From contig OY755177.1 in assembly GCA_963576735.1 (NCBI GenBank), positions 806,001 through 870,000 of the forward strand: DNA of 64,000 nt, given 5' to 3'. The notes beneath the pieces are model-generated. The model searched no databases. It saw only the letters and a program-made list of their open reading frames with translations, and was not told the origin of the DNA. The translations under genes and the position numbers were made by a program. Position 1 is the first letter of the stretch. Every line of letters starts with the position of its first letter. Below, piece by piece: positions 22,078 to 33,957 of the stretch. The DNA is from Bedellia somnulentella (lineage: Eukaryota > Arthropoda > Insecta > Lepidoptera > Bedelliidae).

Positions 22078-22500
22078 ACAGCGATAGGCTTGCCCCCTAT
22101 CACGTGACACTGACCAAGCAAGACGTGTACTCTCAACAAGTACACTAAACCCCATGTGATAATGTCACGCAATGTTCAAAAATACATGTATAATTACCTC
22201 TGCTCTAGCTGTGTAGTGCCGGCTTAGAATAGCACTACCCCATTTCTTCCGGCGGGTTTACGTAAAAGGCGACTTACGGTATTGGGGCTTTTAATGGATT
22301 TTTCGGCGATGCGGTTGGAGACCCATCACCAACAAACATTTATTTCACTATCTTTTCCCCACGCAACTTCCAAAAGTGGTTGAGGAATTTCTAATTCCTT
22401 AGCTCTGGCTACCCTTTTAAGGGATATATAGCCGTGAGTATATGTATGTATGTACCTCTGCTGCCCTCTCGAGGACAAACGGCGTGAACGTTTGAGTCTC
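22078..22500 (+). mobile_element. SINE-B fragment split by SINE-A
   Basis: SINE-B body 22078-22204 and tail-proximal part 22454-22500 (GAGGACAAACGGCGTGAACG), with SINE-A between. Confidence 0.75.
22208..22453 (+). mobile_element. SINE-A, full length, nested in SINE-B
   Basis: Flanked by the 9-bp duplication ACCTCTGCT (22196-22204 and 22454-22462), itself part of the SINE-B host sequence. Confidence 0.88.
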
Positions 22501-22611
22501 GAGTCTCATAATATATAATTAAACCCAGTCATATGAGGACGGCCATCCGAAGCCTAGAAAACATAGTAAAGTAGAAAAATTTGTTTTTATTTGTTCAATT
22601 AACTTAAAGTA

Positions 22612-22886
22612 CATACATACATACATATACTCACGGCTATAAATCCCTAGAAGGGGTAGCCAGAGCCAAGGAATAAGAAATTTCTCAGCCACTTTTGGAA
22701 ACTTGTGTGAGGAAAAGATGGTAAAATAAAGGTTGTTAGTGATGGGTCTCCAACCGCATCGCCCAAAAATCCCTTAAAAGCCCCCAATACCGTTAGTCGC
22801 CTCTTACGTACACCCACCGGAAGAAATGGGGTAGTGCTATTCTAAGCCGGCACTACACAGCATAGCCGGCACTACACAGCATATAT
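22612..22886 (-). mobile_element. SINE-A, full length with 11-bp target duplication
   Basis: AACTTAAAGTA flanks (22601-22611; 22887-22897). The 5' ~20 bp (GCTGTGTAGTGCCGGCTAT) is present twice in tandem. Confidence 0.88.
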
Positions 22887-23269
22887 AACTTAAAGTATTT
22901 TTATATAATCAATTCTACTTTTCCATAACCATTAAATTAGTAAAAATAAATAATTGAATTTCGTGTCCATTTCACAAACTATTAGGTAATCAATCTATTA
23001 TCCTGAGGGATATAACTAATACCAGTGTGACGTCACATTATCTCTTAATCCCGGAAAGAGCGTACCTGATATATTAACCGATCACTGTCCTTAGGGATCC
23101 GAGGGACAAGGGACTTTAACTGTTAAAACTTTTTGATTGCTTTACCCACTTTGTGTTAGTGACTTACTCATTTATTGACACTTACTATAACTACATACAT
23201 ATAATCGCCAATGGAGTAGGTAGAGGTTATTAGGGATATTTGAAAGATTATATTTGAAAAAAGATATTT

Positions 23270-23526
23270 GCTGTGTAGTGTCAGCTTAAAATTACTACCC
23301 CACTACCCCAATTCTTCCGATGGGTGTACGTAAGAGGCGACTAACGGTATTGGGGCTTTTAAGGGATTTTTGGGCGATGCGGATGGAGACCCATCACTAA
23401 AAACCTTTATTTTATTATCTTTTCCCCACTTAACTTTCCAAAAGTGGCTGAGGAATTCCTGATTCCTTAGCTCTGGCTACCACATCGAGGGATTAATAGC
23501 CGTGAGTATATGTATGTATGTATGTT
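23270..23526 (+). mobile_element. SINE-A, full length
   Basis: GCTGTGTAGTGTCAGC to the (TATG)n tail. No target duplication recognised. Confidence 0.8.
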
Positions 23527-23587
23527 GAATAAAATTGATATTATTATAAAAATAACATACACTTTTTTTCATAAATAAAATAATAAT

Positions 23588-23732
23588 AAAAGAGCATGTA
23601 TGAAAAGATTTGATGGATGTGAATGAAGCTAGAGAGGTTTGCCAGGATCGTGCAAAGTGGCGATCGATAGTCTCTGCCTACCCCAATGGGAACTAACGGC
23701 GTGAGAATATGTATCTGTATGTATGTATGTAC
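23588..23732 (+). mobile_element. LINE-T 3' end
   Basis: Last ~140 bp of the LINE-T frame (AAAGAGCATGTATGAAAAG to GGGAACTAACGGCGTGAG) plus tail. Confidence 0.75.
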
Positions 23733-23739
23733 TTTTTTT

Positions 23740-23930
23740 CGGGCATACATGCATAAACTCTCTGCCATAAATCATAAAAAGGAGTAGTCAGAGCTACATA
23801 GCTAGAAACTCCTCGGCCACGTTTGGAAGTTCATAGGGGAGAAGATGGTATAAAAAAGTATTGCACCTGAGTCGCCTCTTACGACACCTGTGGGTTAAAA
23901 AACGGTAATGACATTCTTAGCCGGCACTAC
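23740..23930 (-). mobile_element. SINE-A, internally deleted
   Basis: Tail, GGAGTAGTCAGAGCTA and the 5' end are kept; about 50 bp of the middle is missing. Confidence 0.65.
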
Positions 23931-23935
23931 ACGCA

Positions 23936-24350
23936 ACTAAACACGTTAAACCATTTTTTTATATTCACAAATTTCAAAGGTAAAATAAATAAAAATTTCA
24001 AAGGTCTTCAAATTGTCTCATTGTCGCGCCCAAAAATAATTTGAAAACTTCTAGAACACCGCTCCATAAACCGTGGTCACCCCACACCTGAAACTTTCAG
24101 GATGAATGAAAAAATAATTTCAATTTTCTTACTTCCGAAACTGGCGCGGGTCATTAGAGTTTTATTTGAAATGGACTATAAAAGGCCTTTGGAAGATAAA
24201 AGTTATGCGTAAGGTCCCGGAAGAAGTTTACAGTAATTTATTTTTTGTGTAGTTTGTAGATTTGAGAATATACATTTATTATAGGCAAGCACGCGTAGCA
24301 GCGTTACTATCCTGACGTTTATCTATATACCCTTATAGATTATCATTAAA
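23936..24350. other. Gene-free, unassigned
   Basis: GGCAAGCACGCG at 24285 resembles a MITE-1 end, but no second end is visible. Confidence 0.35.
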
Positions 24351-24351
24351 A

Positions 24352-24455
24352 ACATACATATATATATATACACCATAAGTTCCCATTGGGATAGGCAAAG
24401 ACTATCGACAATTTGTACGATCCTGACAAACCTCTCTAGTATCGTTTACATCACA
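24352..24455 (-). mobile_element. LINE-T 3' scrap
   Basis: Antisense LINE-T terminus (AAGTTCCCATTGGGATAGGC). Confidence 0.65.
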
Positions 24456-24663
24456 GAGTTAATAAACTTGGTACACAATGGTTTGTTTCATGATTATAAA
24501 CAATTAAAAAGATTTTTTGAAACTCATCCTAAGTGATTGAAATATAGTATACAGATTTTTGACATTTGAAACTTTATGCGATTGACTGATAAAGGTTAAG
24601 TTATAACCACTACAAAAAGGAATATACGAAATTCTAATTTTAGCATATACTAAAAAATCTTAA

Positions 24664-24785
24664 ATAGGTAGCCACAGGTTCAGAGATGGTAATTCTTTAT
24701 CCACCTTTGGAAATTGAATAGGGAAAAGGTAGTCAAATTGGTCTCCAACTGCATCGCCCAATAATCACTTAAAAAATCTTCATCT
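24664..24785 (-). mobile_element. SINE-A, degenerate
   Basis: Recognisable by CTCCAACTGCATCGCCCA and a decayed 3' half. Confidence 0.5.
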
Positions 24786-24884
24786 CCTTCATCCTCAATG
24801 TTCTTTATATCTATTACAACGCCCACGGGACTATAAATATAAAAAAAACGAAGTAAAGATAGTGTTTTGGTATTTTGGATGTAA

Positions 24885-24938
24885 ACCGGATGCAATAAAT
24901 GTAGTCCACGCGGACGTAGTCGCGGGCAAAATGCTAGT
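24885..24938 (+). mobile_element. Helitron 3'-end-like sequence
   Basis: CGTAGTCGCGGGCAAAATGC then CTAGT, the form of a lepidopteran Helitron 3' end. 5' end not found. Confidence 0.5.
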
Positions 24939-25335
24939 ATAGAATATTAAGCTAAAAGCTCCACGAAACTCAAACAAAAGTATTCACAAAATCAGTGATT
25001 CATCGAATATCGATAGAATACCCCTCACTAAACACGTAGAGTTATGCAGTCTGCTGTCTGCCGTGTATCGATGAGTTATTGAGCTATTTACATTACATCA
25101 CTAGTTGAGTATGCATCCGTGATATGAAATATGTGGTTTGGAACCTGTGCGGAATATTTTCTATTGCTTTGGTGGAACTTCTATGAGCTGTGTTATTTAC
25201 CTTTGTTCTGAATCGTTCAGACTTTGTTGCAATATTTGAAAGTGAATTGTCGTTGGAAAATGTATTTTTCTATGTAACATTTCACTAGGCATAAAAGTAA
25301 GCAACAAAAATATTTTTTTTTATTTTTGAAACAAA
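24939..25335. other. Gene-free, unassigned
   Basis: No gene or repeat identified. Confidence 0.4.
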
Positions 25336-25600
25336 CGTCATAGCTCAGTTGGTATAAAACCCGCTTATGAGGCAGAGAGGCGTGGGTCAAATCCCGAGCT
25401 GGATTAACACCAATGTGTGTTTTCTATAGCCGTACATATTCATGTGACAGTGTATTCGTCAACAAAGCTGCTCCTATCACGTGAGTACACTGTCCAAGCA
25501 AAACGTGGGTGCTTTGAACACCAGGTGTCAAAAGTGTTATGTGATGTTCCGAAGTATTAGAACCGCTGCCACTCTTCCGGGGATAAACGGCGTGGACGTT
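25336..25600 (+). mobile_element. SINE-B variant with a different tRNA-like head
   Basis: The head CGTCATAGCTCAGTTGG...GGGTCAAATCCC differs from the main SINE-B head, but the body (CACGTGAGTACACTGTCC) and end (GGCGTGGACGTTTTAG) are SINE-B. Internally deleted. Confidence 0.7.
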
Positions 25601-25807
25601 TTAGTTTTAAGGCTGATTTCATGAATACACAGGTTACTCGAATAATACTATTCTTTAAAATATTTTCGTATTCCGATCACCATATTAGCTGAAGAAACCT
25701 TATGTCCGTGTCTTAAGGTGGGTTTCGGGCCACATCATATTATAACAATATCTAGTGTTTTATTTTGTATAGCCTATGCTACTGCTAAACATTAGAACTT
25801 GACATTG

Positions 25808-25925
25808 ATTGATAGATGTGAACGAAGCTAGAGAGGTTTGCCAAGATCGTACAAAGTGGCGATCGATAATCTCTGTCTGCCCCAATAGAAACAAACGCCG
25901 CCGTGAGTATATGCATGTATGCTGA
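25808..25925 (+). mobile_element. LINE-T 3' end
   Basis: GAAGCTAGAGAGGTTTGCCA to GTGAGTATATGCATG. Confidence 0.7.
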
Positions 25926-25957
25926 GTAGTTTTCGGGCGTTTTTTTTTTACAAATTG

Positions 25958-26051
25958 CGCCGCATCGCCCTACAATCACCCAAAAAAAGCCCATCCGAAC
26001 AGCCACGGCAAATGAGGTAGTGCTATTCTATGCTACAGACACTACGCAGCT
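25958..26051 (-). mobile_element. SINE-A 5' fragment
   Basis: Antisense 5' half only (CGCATCGCCC to CACTACGCAGC). Confidence 0.6.
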
Positions 26052-26072
26052 AGTAATAATATAGTTTTAACA

Positions 26073-26190
26073 AAGATTTATGGATATGAACGAAGCCAGA
26101 GAGGTTTGCCAGAGTCGTACAAAGTGGCTATTGAATATCTCTGCCTACCCCAATCGGAACTAACGGCGTAAGAATATGTGTGTATATTTG
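26073..26190 (+). mobile_element. LINE-T 3' end
   Basis: GAAGCCAGAGAGGTTTGCCA to the tail; closely similar to the copy 250 bp upstream. Confidence 0.7.
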
Positions 26191-26748
26191 TAATATTATT
26201 TGCAAGCGATGAAATAATGCATATTTGCTACTCTTAGCTAACACGACACGGCATTGCATATATTTTCACAAAACCGCATCACAATTCCAAATAAACAAAA
26301 AGCCATTATAAATCCTGCGGAACAAACAAACTGTGACTGACGGAGATGGATGAGGTCCTTAGCTGAAGATTATCAGCTCTGATTGGGAATAGGACAGTCC
26401 CGAAATGAAGGTACGAGGTAAGTCACAAAATAACATACTTATCTGATTGTAGGGCTCGCAACTTTTGGGGTTCAAAAAGTAATACGCAATTTTTTTTCTT
26501 GATTTTTTGGAATGTTTTACGATTTATAACTAAGTATAGCAATTTTGGAATTTTTAAGTAAGTATATTAAAAGTCTAAAGTATTAAGTGTTGATTCAAAA
26601 AAGAGGAAGTGAATTATCATCGATGGTGGGTTGAGTTATTAACCCAACAATTTCAATTTGTGATTCTTATTATTAATTTGATAGCTTTTTTTAATCTGTG
26701 CTGTATCTATATCATATCTAAATTAAAGTTCACTTTATATAATCATAT
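26191..26748. other. Gene-free, unassigned
   Basis: No gene or repeat identified. Confidence 0.4.
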
Positions 26749-26898
26749 TACATACATTCATATACTCACGGCTGTATATCCCTAGAAGGGGTAGCCAGAG
26801 CTAAGGAATTAAAAAAACCTCAGCCACTTTTGGAAGTTGAGTGGGGAAAAGATGGTAAAATAAAGGTTTCTGGTGATGGGTCTCCAACCACATCGCCA
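26749..26898 (-). mobile_element. SINE-A, 5'-truncated
   Basis: Tail to CCAACCACATCGCC; 5' third missing. Confidence 0.75.
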
Positions 26899-27390
26899 TA
26901 TTGTTTCAATCTATTCTGTATTGATATGACTGTTTAGTAATACCAAACAATGACACAAATCAATAAACTCATTGTCACCCTACCCAAACCTATTAACCTG
27001 ATCACTAAGAAAAAGTGCTTCAAAAACGCGGTAATCCACACAAACGATGGCGAAACTAAACGAACTACCCTCATTACGGCCGTCTTAGACCCCCGGCTGG
27101 AGGCTGAGGGGAGGCCGAGTGACTCCGAACGGAAATAAAGGTGCAGGCGACTGAAGGTAATGTTAATTGAATTTCTGCAGACGCTACGGTTAGTGATGGG
27201 AAATATATTTAATTGGCTGCACATATTTTTCTATAACTTTCGGGAAAATTGTTGGTTTGTTTAAGATGATCTTTTATTCATTGCTGTAGTAAAACACAAG
27301 TGCATGGTATGTTTCAGACTTAACGAATATGTATAAAATATGTTTTACCAAACTGCTTATAAAGTGACGTTCATCCTATTAATATTATTA
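26899..27390. other. Unassigned; overlapping short frames
   Basis: Frames of 62 (plus) and 96 (minus) codons overlap around 26.93-27.22 kb. Neither has a signal peptide, domain or splice context, so I do not call a gene. Confidence 0.35.
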
Positions 27391-27402
27391 ATGTGAAACT
27401 TT

Positions 27403-27648
27403 GCTGTGTAGTGTCGGCTTAGAATAGCACTACCCCATTTCTTCCGGTGGGTGTACGTAAGAGGCGACTAACGGACTTGGGGCTTTTTAAAGGATTTTTG
27501 GGCGATGCGGTTGGAGACCCATCACCAACAACCTTTATTCTAACATCTTTTCCCCAATCAACTTCCAAAAGTGGCTGTGGAATTTCTAATTTCTCAGCTC
27601 TGGCTACCCCTTTTAGGGATTAAAGCCGTGAGTATATGTATGTATGTA
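27403..27648 (+). mobile_element. SINE-A, full length with target duplication
   Basis: TGAAACTTT at 27394-27402 and 27649-27657. Confidence 0.85.
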
Positions 27649-27657
27649 TGAAACTTT

Positions 27658-27854
27658 AGATGTTTGTGTGTTTGAGACGAAAAGGCTCCTCAAGTACATA
27701 TTGTATATGAATGAAATTTGGCTGAATGCGAGATAATGACCCAAATTATAAAATTGAATAGTTTTTATCCCGGAAAATTTTGATTAATAAAATATTCACG
27801 ACTAATTGAACTAAGAGTGTGAAGAAGAGTATGAAGTCTGTCGGGTCAGCTAGT
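27658..27854 (+). mobile_element. Helitron 3'-end-like sequence
   Basis: Ends TCTGTCGGGTCAGCTAGT. The upstream part has GAATGAAATTTGGCTG, a motif I associate with lepidopteran Helitrons. Confidence 0.45.
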
Positions 27855-28000
27855 ATTTAATAAAATTAGGCTTGTAAAACCTTTTTTCGCTAAAAATATG
27901 TATATAATATGAAATATATATATGAGTAAGGGTTCATATAAAATATAGATGGAGTTATATGTTCCATGAGTATACGTTCATAAAATTGTAAAACTAATTA

Positions 28001-28217
28001 CATAAATATACATACTCTCGCTATAAGTTTCAATTGGGGTAGGCCGAAACCAGCCATCATGACTTTGTACGATCATCATCAAACCTCTCTAGCTCTGTTA
28101 ACATGAAACAATCTTTTCATACATGCTCCTTTATTCTTCAGATTTCGAATGCCTGCGATTTTGGGTACATTCTCTATTTGATCTAAATGTATCTCTACTA
28201 AGATTACCATCCACAAA
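28001..28217 (-). mobile_element. LINE-T 3' fragment
   Basis: Antisense terminal coding region, decayed. Confidence 0.65.
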
Positions 28218-28831
28218 CACTAATTACAACGATAAAAAAAACGATAAACATATCTAAGACAACTAGATATTTTTAAAATTAATTGGTAATTAAATTTTCT
28301 TCACAAGTGGAAGGATCGGTTTTCCCATTACATTAAACTAAAGAAATAAAATAAAGGATATCCAATTGTTGTTATTTCCAAATTTCAGTGGTCAGTTAGT
28401 TAAGTAATCTTTCGTACCAAATCTTTCACAGCTTATTTTCTGATGAACCTTCTATTTTAATAAAAACAGTCGATAAAGAAAACTCGCCGGAGAACATCCC
28501 TAAGATGTCAAGCAACACGCGGCCCGTGTCACACGCAAGATTACGTCACAAGTTTTTAGTTATTACAAACAGAAGACTAAATGACACGAACTTTATTAAA
28601 ACAGACTTAAACAGAAGGACTCAGGGTCAAAATTTGCTTGATTGCCCTCGTTGCTGGGAGTTCAAGCGGAGTGAAATTATGAAGGTGGATTATTGTCAAG
28701 TTTTGTTTAGAGGATTCTGCGTTTGTCACAATGAAAATTTCAGTCAATGATTATTTGAACTTGATTTGAATGTTCCTGAATTTTGTTGAGTGAGTGAGAT
28801 GCTTTTGAACCAAAACAAAAAATAGGTAAGT
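28218..28831. other. Unassigned; one 81-codon frame
   Basis: 28505-28750 has an ATG frame with several Cys (CPRCW, CQVLFRGFCVC). No signal peptide, homology or splice evidence; probably chance. Confidence 0.3.
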
Positions 28832-28912
28832 ATACACACATACTTACTCACGGCTATAAATCCCTAGAAGCCAGAGCGAAGGAATTAGAAATTCTTCAGC
28901 CACTTTTAGAAG
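28832..28912 (-). mobile_element. SINE-A 3' scrap
   Basis: CTCACGGCTATAAATCCC and TTCAGCCACTTTTAGAAGG. Confidence 0.65.
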
Positions 28913-29335
28913 GTAAGTATATTTTTATTTATGAGGAGCAGAAAGCACAAGCAAAAATAAGAGACATAGAAAAACAACTGTTAGAGTTCAAACATTTCGA
29001 GAAGCATTTCAATTTAAGATTTGAATTGTCAGATTTCTTTGTCTTAAGTCTTTAACTTCTCAATTCCGTCTTTCTAAATTCTACCTTAATGACCAAAACC
29101 AATTTATGACCTTCCTAAACGGTTCTCTCCATTGGTCAACGAATAGTAACCATAATAAATGGCAACAGTCCACCGTGCAAGGTAACAAGTGAACTCACTC
29201 AAACGTAACAGGTCCGTAATGGGAGGCAATTTCTTTCAATAGCTCTACACACTTTGTCGTTCGGAGTAATTCGTTCGGTAAGAGGTGCAGTCGTTTATGT
29301 ATGCGATGGCCGATTAAGGTTGAAATTCCTTTTAC
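28913..29335. other. Gene-free, unassigned
   Basis: No gene or repeat identified. Confidence 0.4.
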
Positions 29336-29346
29336 ATATCGATGGT

Positions 29347-29613
29347 CTACACATGGAATGCCGTGTAGTGTCGGCTTAGAATAGCACTACCCCATTTCTT
29401 CCGGTGGGTGTACGTAAGAGGCGACTAACGGTATTGGGGCTTTTAAGGGATTTTTGGGCGATGCGGTTGGAGACCCATCACCAACAACCTTTATATTACC
29501 ATCTTTTCCCCACTAAACTTTCCAAAAGTGGCTGAGGAATTTTTAATTCCTTAGCTCTGGCTACCCCTTCTAGGGATCTATAGCCGTGAGTATATGTATG
29601 TATGTATGTATGT
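29347..29613 (+). mobile_element. SINE-A, full length with 11-bp target duplication
   Basis: ATATCGATGGT at 29336-29346 and 29614-29624. About 12 extra bases lie between the left repeat and the usual 5' end. Confidence 0.85.
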
Positions 29614-29624
29614 ATATCGATGGT

Positions 29625-30407
29625 TTAGTCACGCGGTTTTTCAAGACATAGTACGGACACTAATTTGGAGTTTTACCTACCTAATCATGACTTATGCTTT
29701 TGGTATGACTAGGAGGAAAACATACATACATTTTATACTTATACTCACTCCATGGAATGATATCCAGGTAAGTTATAAAAGTGAAATCTTATATATTGAC
29801 ATAAGAAAAACAAATTCGCTCCCCTTGGTAGTGAGTCACCTGAGCATTTATTTGTATTGAGTAAAAGCTGCTATTGGATTTCGTTTCGATGTCGTATTTG
29901 GTTACTGATGTATCTAACAGTTAATATTGGTATTCAATCTTGTTTTAATTTGAAATAGAAATGAAGTTTCTGGTCATAGGGAAATATAAAGTTTATTTAA
30001 ATGTTGCTATCCAAAACTAAAAGCTATCGCAAATTACTATTCTGACTCGCACACTTAGGGTTCTGCACTATTTTTTAAGAAACATATAAAAGGTATGTAA
30101 GCCTGTTATGATATTTTTATGATATTTAATTTATTTTATGATATTTTGTTTATTTTATTTAATACTGTGGATATGTCTACGTATATTTGTTATAAAAAAA
30201 AGATATTCAAAAACATGTCAAAGTCTAGGAGCCAAAACAAAAAGTGAAATCAATAATGCAACATCAGCGAACGCAGTAGAAAACAGAAGTGGCGATGAGA
30301 AGGTTGTAAGGGAGACTCACCTCAGCGAAAATGCAATTAGATCTGCCTCCAGAGACTGATATAGACTAACGTTGTAGCTCGGGAGCTGAAGAATTTTTTC
30401 ACTTAAT
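29625..30407. other. Gene-free, unassigned
   Basis: Short frames at 29594-29860 and 30138-30359 have no recognisable features. Confidence 0.35.
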
Positions 30408-30416
30408 ATATTTAAA

Positions 30417-31230
30417 GAGTTGCAAGAGATGATGAATATTGCATGTGAGTCTTTTGTAAGAAAGGGAATGAGGGTGAATGTGGATAAGACCAAAACGATG
30501 GTTTTTGAGAGACAGGGAGATGTGACAGAATGCGTGATTGCGATTGATGGTAAGGATGTGGAACAGGTGAAGGAGTTTGTATATCTGGGAAGTTTGTTTA
30601 CAAGGGATGGAAAATGTGATGAAGATATGGAAAGAAGAGTGAAAAAGGGTAATGCGGTAAATGGAGCAATGAATAGCCTAATGACCTGTCAATCGGTGTC
30701 TGAAAAGGCCCGAATGGCTGTGCATGATGCTGTTCTTGTTCCTACGCTTATGTATGGAAGCGAATGTTGGGTGTGGCAGAAGAAGCATGAGAGCAGAGTG
30801 AATGCAGTAGAGCTGAGGTCCCTCAGAAAAATTTGTAATGTTAGATTATGTGACCGAGTGAGAAATAGTGTTATTCGTGAAAAGTGTGGTGTGAAAGATG
30901 ATATTGTAAGAAAGATAGAAAAAGGAATGTCGAGATGGTTTGGGCACATAGAGAGGATGGATGATAGAAAATTGGTAAAAGGGATCTATAGAGCTAGTGT
31001 GGATGGTAATGTTAGTAGAGGACGACCACGGAGAACACACTTGGACCAAATTGAGAGTGTGCTCAAAAAGGCTGGCGTCCGAAGTATGAAGAAGAAAAGA
31101 GCATGTATGAAAAGATTGATGGATGTAAACGAAGCTAGAGAGCTTTGTCAGGATCGTGCGAAGTGGCGATCAATAGTCTCTGCCTACCCCAATGGGAACT
31201 AATAGCGTGAGTATATGTATGTATGTATGT
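30417..31230 (+). pseudogene. LINE-T reverse transcriptase C-terminal fragment (best copy)
   Basis: A 5'-truncated non-LTR insertion with a 9-bp duplication ATATTTAAA (30408-30416; 31231-31239). The open frame to 31202 codes for about 260 aa of the region after the catalytic motif: VNVDKTKTMVFE, VYLGSLFTRDGKC, LMYGSECWVW, KICNVRLCDRVRN, GHIERMDDRK, GRPRRTHLDQIE, ending SAYPNGN. The catalytic DD motif and endonuclease are missing, so it is inactive. The 3' UTR is only GCGTGAGTATATG(TATG)n. I recognise an insect non-LTR reverse transcriptase but cannot fix the clade. Confidence 0.88.
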
Positions 31231-31290
31231 ATATTTAAATATTGTTAGTCTTTTTAGCCAGGTCTGAAGGTGTTTTAGTTCCATACATAG

Positions 31291-31412
31291 ATGTATAAAC
31301 TGGCGGCTATGAATCATAATTAGGGGCAGCCAAAGTCTCTGAATTAATAATCATATTTTTTTACTTTTCCTATCCCAAAAGCCCCATACCATTTTAAAAT
31401 GCGCCTCGTATA
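31291..31412 (-). mobile_element. SINE-A, degenerate
   Basis: GGCGGCTATGAATCATAATT, GGGGCAGCC and AAAAGCCCCATACC remain. Confidence 0.45.
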
Positions 31413-31667
31413 CACATACATTTTAGTAAAAAAAATATTTTGTAAGTAAAACCGCCAGCTCCCGAGCTAGGGGCGGTTCCCGCGCTGATTTACATATAAA
31501 TTGCAGTTAACTCACGTGGGCTCCTGTACTTTTAACTGTCTTAACCACACTCTAGCGGCCGGTTCCTTTTGACTTCCTACTGGGTACTTATTTTAGCTGA
31601 CATTTGTTACGATTTCGTCTGCACTTTTTCTTTTAAGTGCAACATTTTGTTTAATTAGTTGTTTTAA
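31413..31667. other. Unassigned; short GC-rich hairpin near 31452
   Basis: CCAGCTCCCGAGCTAGG can fold on itself; otherwise nothing recognised. Confidence 0.3.
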
Positions 31668-31828
31668 ACATACATACATATACTCACTGCTGAAAATCTC
31701 TAGATGGGGTAGCCAGAGCTAAGTAATGAAAAATTCCTTAGCCACTTTTGGAAAGTTAAGTGGGGAAAAGATGTAAATATAACGGTTGTTCAAAAATCCC
31801 TAAAAAGCCCCAATACCGTTTTTTAAAA
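31668..31828 (-). mobile_element. SINE-A, deleted and 5'-truncated
   Basis: Tail and 3' half complete; the sequence jumps from CGGTTGTT to CAAAAATCCC and ends at CAATACCG. Confidence 0.7.
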
Positions 31829-32562
31829 CATATTAAAATAATTATTTAGGCTGCACTAATACTAATGGCTAAGCGTATATTATCGTTCAAATACAATTTT
31901 ACTTATTTGGTATACATATCTAAATAATTTCTTACACCTATTTCAATCAGCTCTTCCCGTTTCTTTTAGTGGTAAGTCCACCAATTTTAGATTAATTTTG
32001 TACAAGATTTTCTATAAGATATGCAATAAAGAGATCTTTTTGGAACAAAATCGCACTTTTACTTAAATATTTTGCTACCGCACCGGGAATAAAAAAGGTA
32101 TTTTCTTGAAATGCAACAACTCACGATATTTTTATCAAATCATAGTTATATCTATCATTTTCGGATATTATTGATGTTACTGAAAGGCTATTATTGCCAA
32201 AGTTTCCGTGAAAACTCACGATAACTCACTTTCCAAGTCAGCCCGAGGGTCTAAGCAGGTAACAAGGAATGCAATTTGCCAAATTGAATTACATTGTCCA
32301 CTAGCTGTATGATATGATCTCTGTCTTTTATGTCACGTCCTCGAAATGAAACGGGTCCTGTCATAATGTTGTATTAGGAGAGTGCTTTTTATATTGTTGC
32401 TAGTTTTACCCTGCGGCTTTGTCTGTTATATTCTTATAGTAAAGGTAAAATATACTAAGGTGTTTCATTTATAAAACTAGCACGAAAAAAATATAATTCA
32501 TTTCTGGGATGATTTTTTGTGATAATTTTACCTTTTTATTTAATTATACCTTTAATTTATCG
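31829..32562. other. Gene-free, unassigned
   Basis: No gene or repeat identified. Confidence 0.4.
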
Positions 32563-32799
32563 TGGTTGTTAACGGTAAGGGAAAACATCGTGAGGAAACC
32601 CACATGACTGAGTTGTACTTAGTCATGTGACAGTGTATTCGTATAAAACGGCGATAGGCCTGCCCCCTATCACGTGAGTACACTGTCCATGCAAAACGTG
32701 GGTACTCTGAACACCGTCACGTGATGTTCAGAAGTATTAGTACCTCTGCCGACCCTTTCGGGGATATTCGGCGTGAACGTTTATGTTATGTTATGTTAT
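32563..32799 (+). mobile_element. SINE-B lacking head
   Basis: Starts at AATTTATCGTGGTTGTTAAC and ends in (TTATG)n; tRNA-like head missing. Confidence 0.8.
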
Positions 32800-33180
32800 C
32801 AAGGCAAAAATTTCAAAAGCGGATGATCAGTTGAATTGACAGTTACTTGGTTTCGTTTGGAAGTAGATATGGGTGTTATTATGGATAGTATATAAAAGGG
32901 TATTAAGTAAGAGATATCTACTGAGTCAGTAGTACTGACTCACCCAATAGTTACCATAATAACCAGAAACTCTAAGTGATTTCGTATTATTTTTCATATT
33001 CTAAACCAACACCAGTTTTTGTATTGTAAAATATATATTCTTTTTGAATGTTTATCCAACTCAAACATTTCATCACTATATTTATTATTTATCATTGTCA
33101 CGTAAGCGTCTGTCTAATGCGTAATATGTGAATTTATTTTTACAAATATATATTAAATTTTCTAAAAAAAAATCAATACT
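32800..33180. other. Gene-free, unassigned
   Basis: No gene or repeat identified. Confidence 0.4.
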
Positions 33181-33430
33181 TTGTAGAGCACCGTCTCAAA
33201 TACAAAGAGATTCAGGTTTAAAGCCCGAGTCAAGCTAACACCAATGTGTTTTTACATACATACATACATATATTCGCGGCTATAAATCCCTTGAAGGGGT
33301 AGCCAGAGCTAGGGAGTTTGAAATTCCTCAGCCACTTTTGGAAGTCGCGTGTGTTTTTCTTAAGTCATATGTGTATGCTATTTATCAGAGTAAGGGAAAG
33401 CATCGTGAGGATATCCACATTATTGATTTA
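33181..33430 (+). mobile_element. Decayed SINE-B-like element hosting a SINE-A
   Basis: Head-proximal remnant (CCGAGTCAAGCTAACACCAA) to 33253 and body remnant (GGAAAGCATCGTGAGGA) after 33351. Confidence 0.55.
33254..33350 (-). mobile_element. SINE-A, 5'-truncated insertion with 8-bp duplication
   Basis: GTGTTTTT at 33246-33253 and 33351-33358. The insertion itself is truncated, as in incomplete reverse transcription. Confidence 0.8.
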
Positions 33431-33955
33431 TACTAATTCATATAATATTGTGTTAGTATCATTTATTACTAAGCCACTTCTTAACATAATAAACCAAAAA
33501 TCACACTTCTATGAAATTGTACTTCTATGAAATGAAATCAGGTGACAAACAATAGAAAAGTTTAAAGCAAGTAAAATAAGTGAGAACCCCAGCTATTAAA
33601 AATACCGTTCCAAATATTAAACGACAACCAGTGTGGCCATACTAAAGCAATGTTGCCACATCTCTACATCACCACGCCCCGTTGCCCCGGAGAGTGACTT
33701 GCGGAAAATTGGAAAATTAAACAAGGTGAAAAATATTATTAAGTGAGACAATCGCCCGCACTCCCTCAGGACTTTAAATGGGAAATGAAATTTTTACACC
33801 GACGTTTTCTGCAGCTTGGAGTCAATAACGTTTCGTTAGCAATTACTTTTGATATTGATTCCGTTTTTTATGTTGTTTTAACTCAAGTATTTTTCTATGA
33901 TGTTTGAACACTTAAGAGTAACGTATCAACAAAAAGAACGTATTTCTTTTTAATA
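33431..33955. other. Gene-free, unassigned
   Basis: Slightly GC-richer near 33660-33700; no frame. Confidence 0.35.
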
Positions 33956-33957
33956 AT

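Noticed and set aside
26934..27224. Overlapping plus/minus frames near 27 kb
   Set aside because: Neither strand shows a domain, signal peptide or splice pattern.
28505..28750. 81-codon Cys-containing frame
   Set aside because: ATG frame in repeat-free DNA but no signal peptide, splice sites or known motif; kept only as a remark.
30689..31317. Antisense frames within LINE-T
   Set aside because: Shadows of the sense reverse transcriptase frame.
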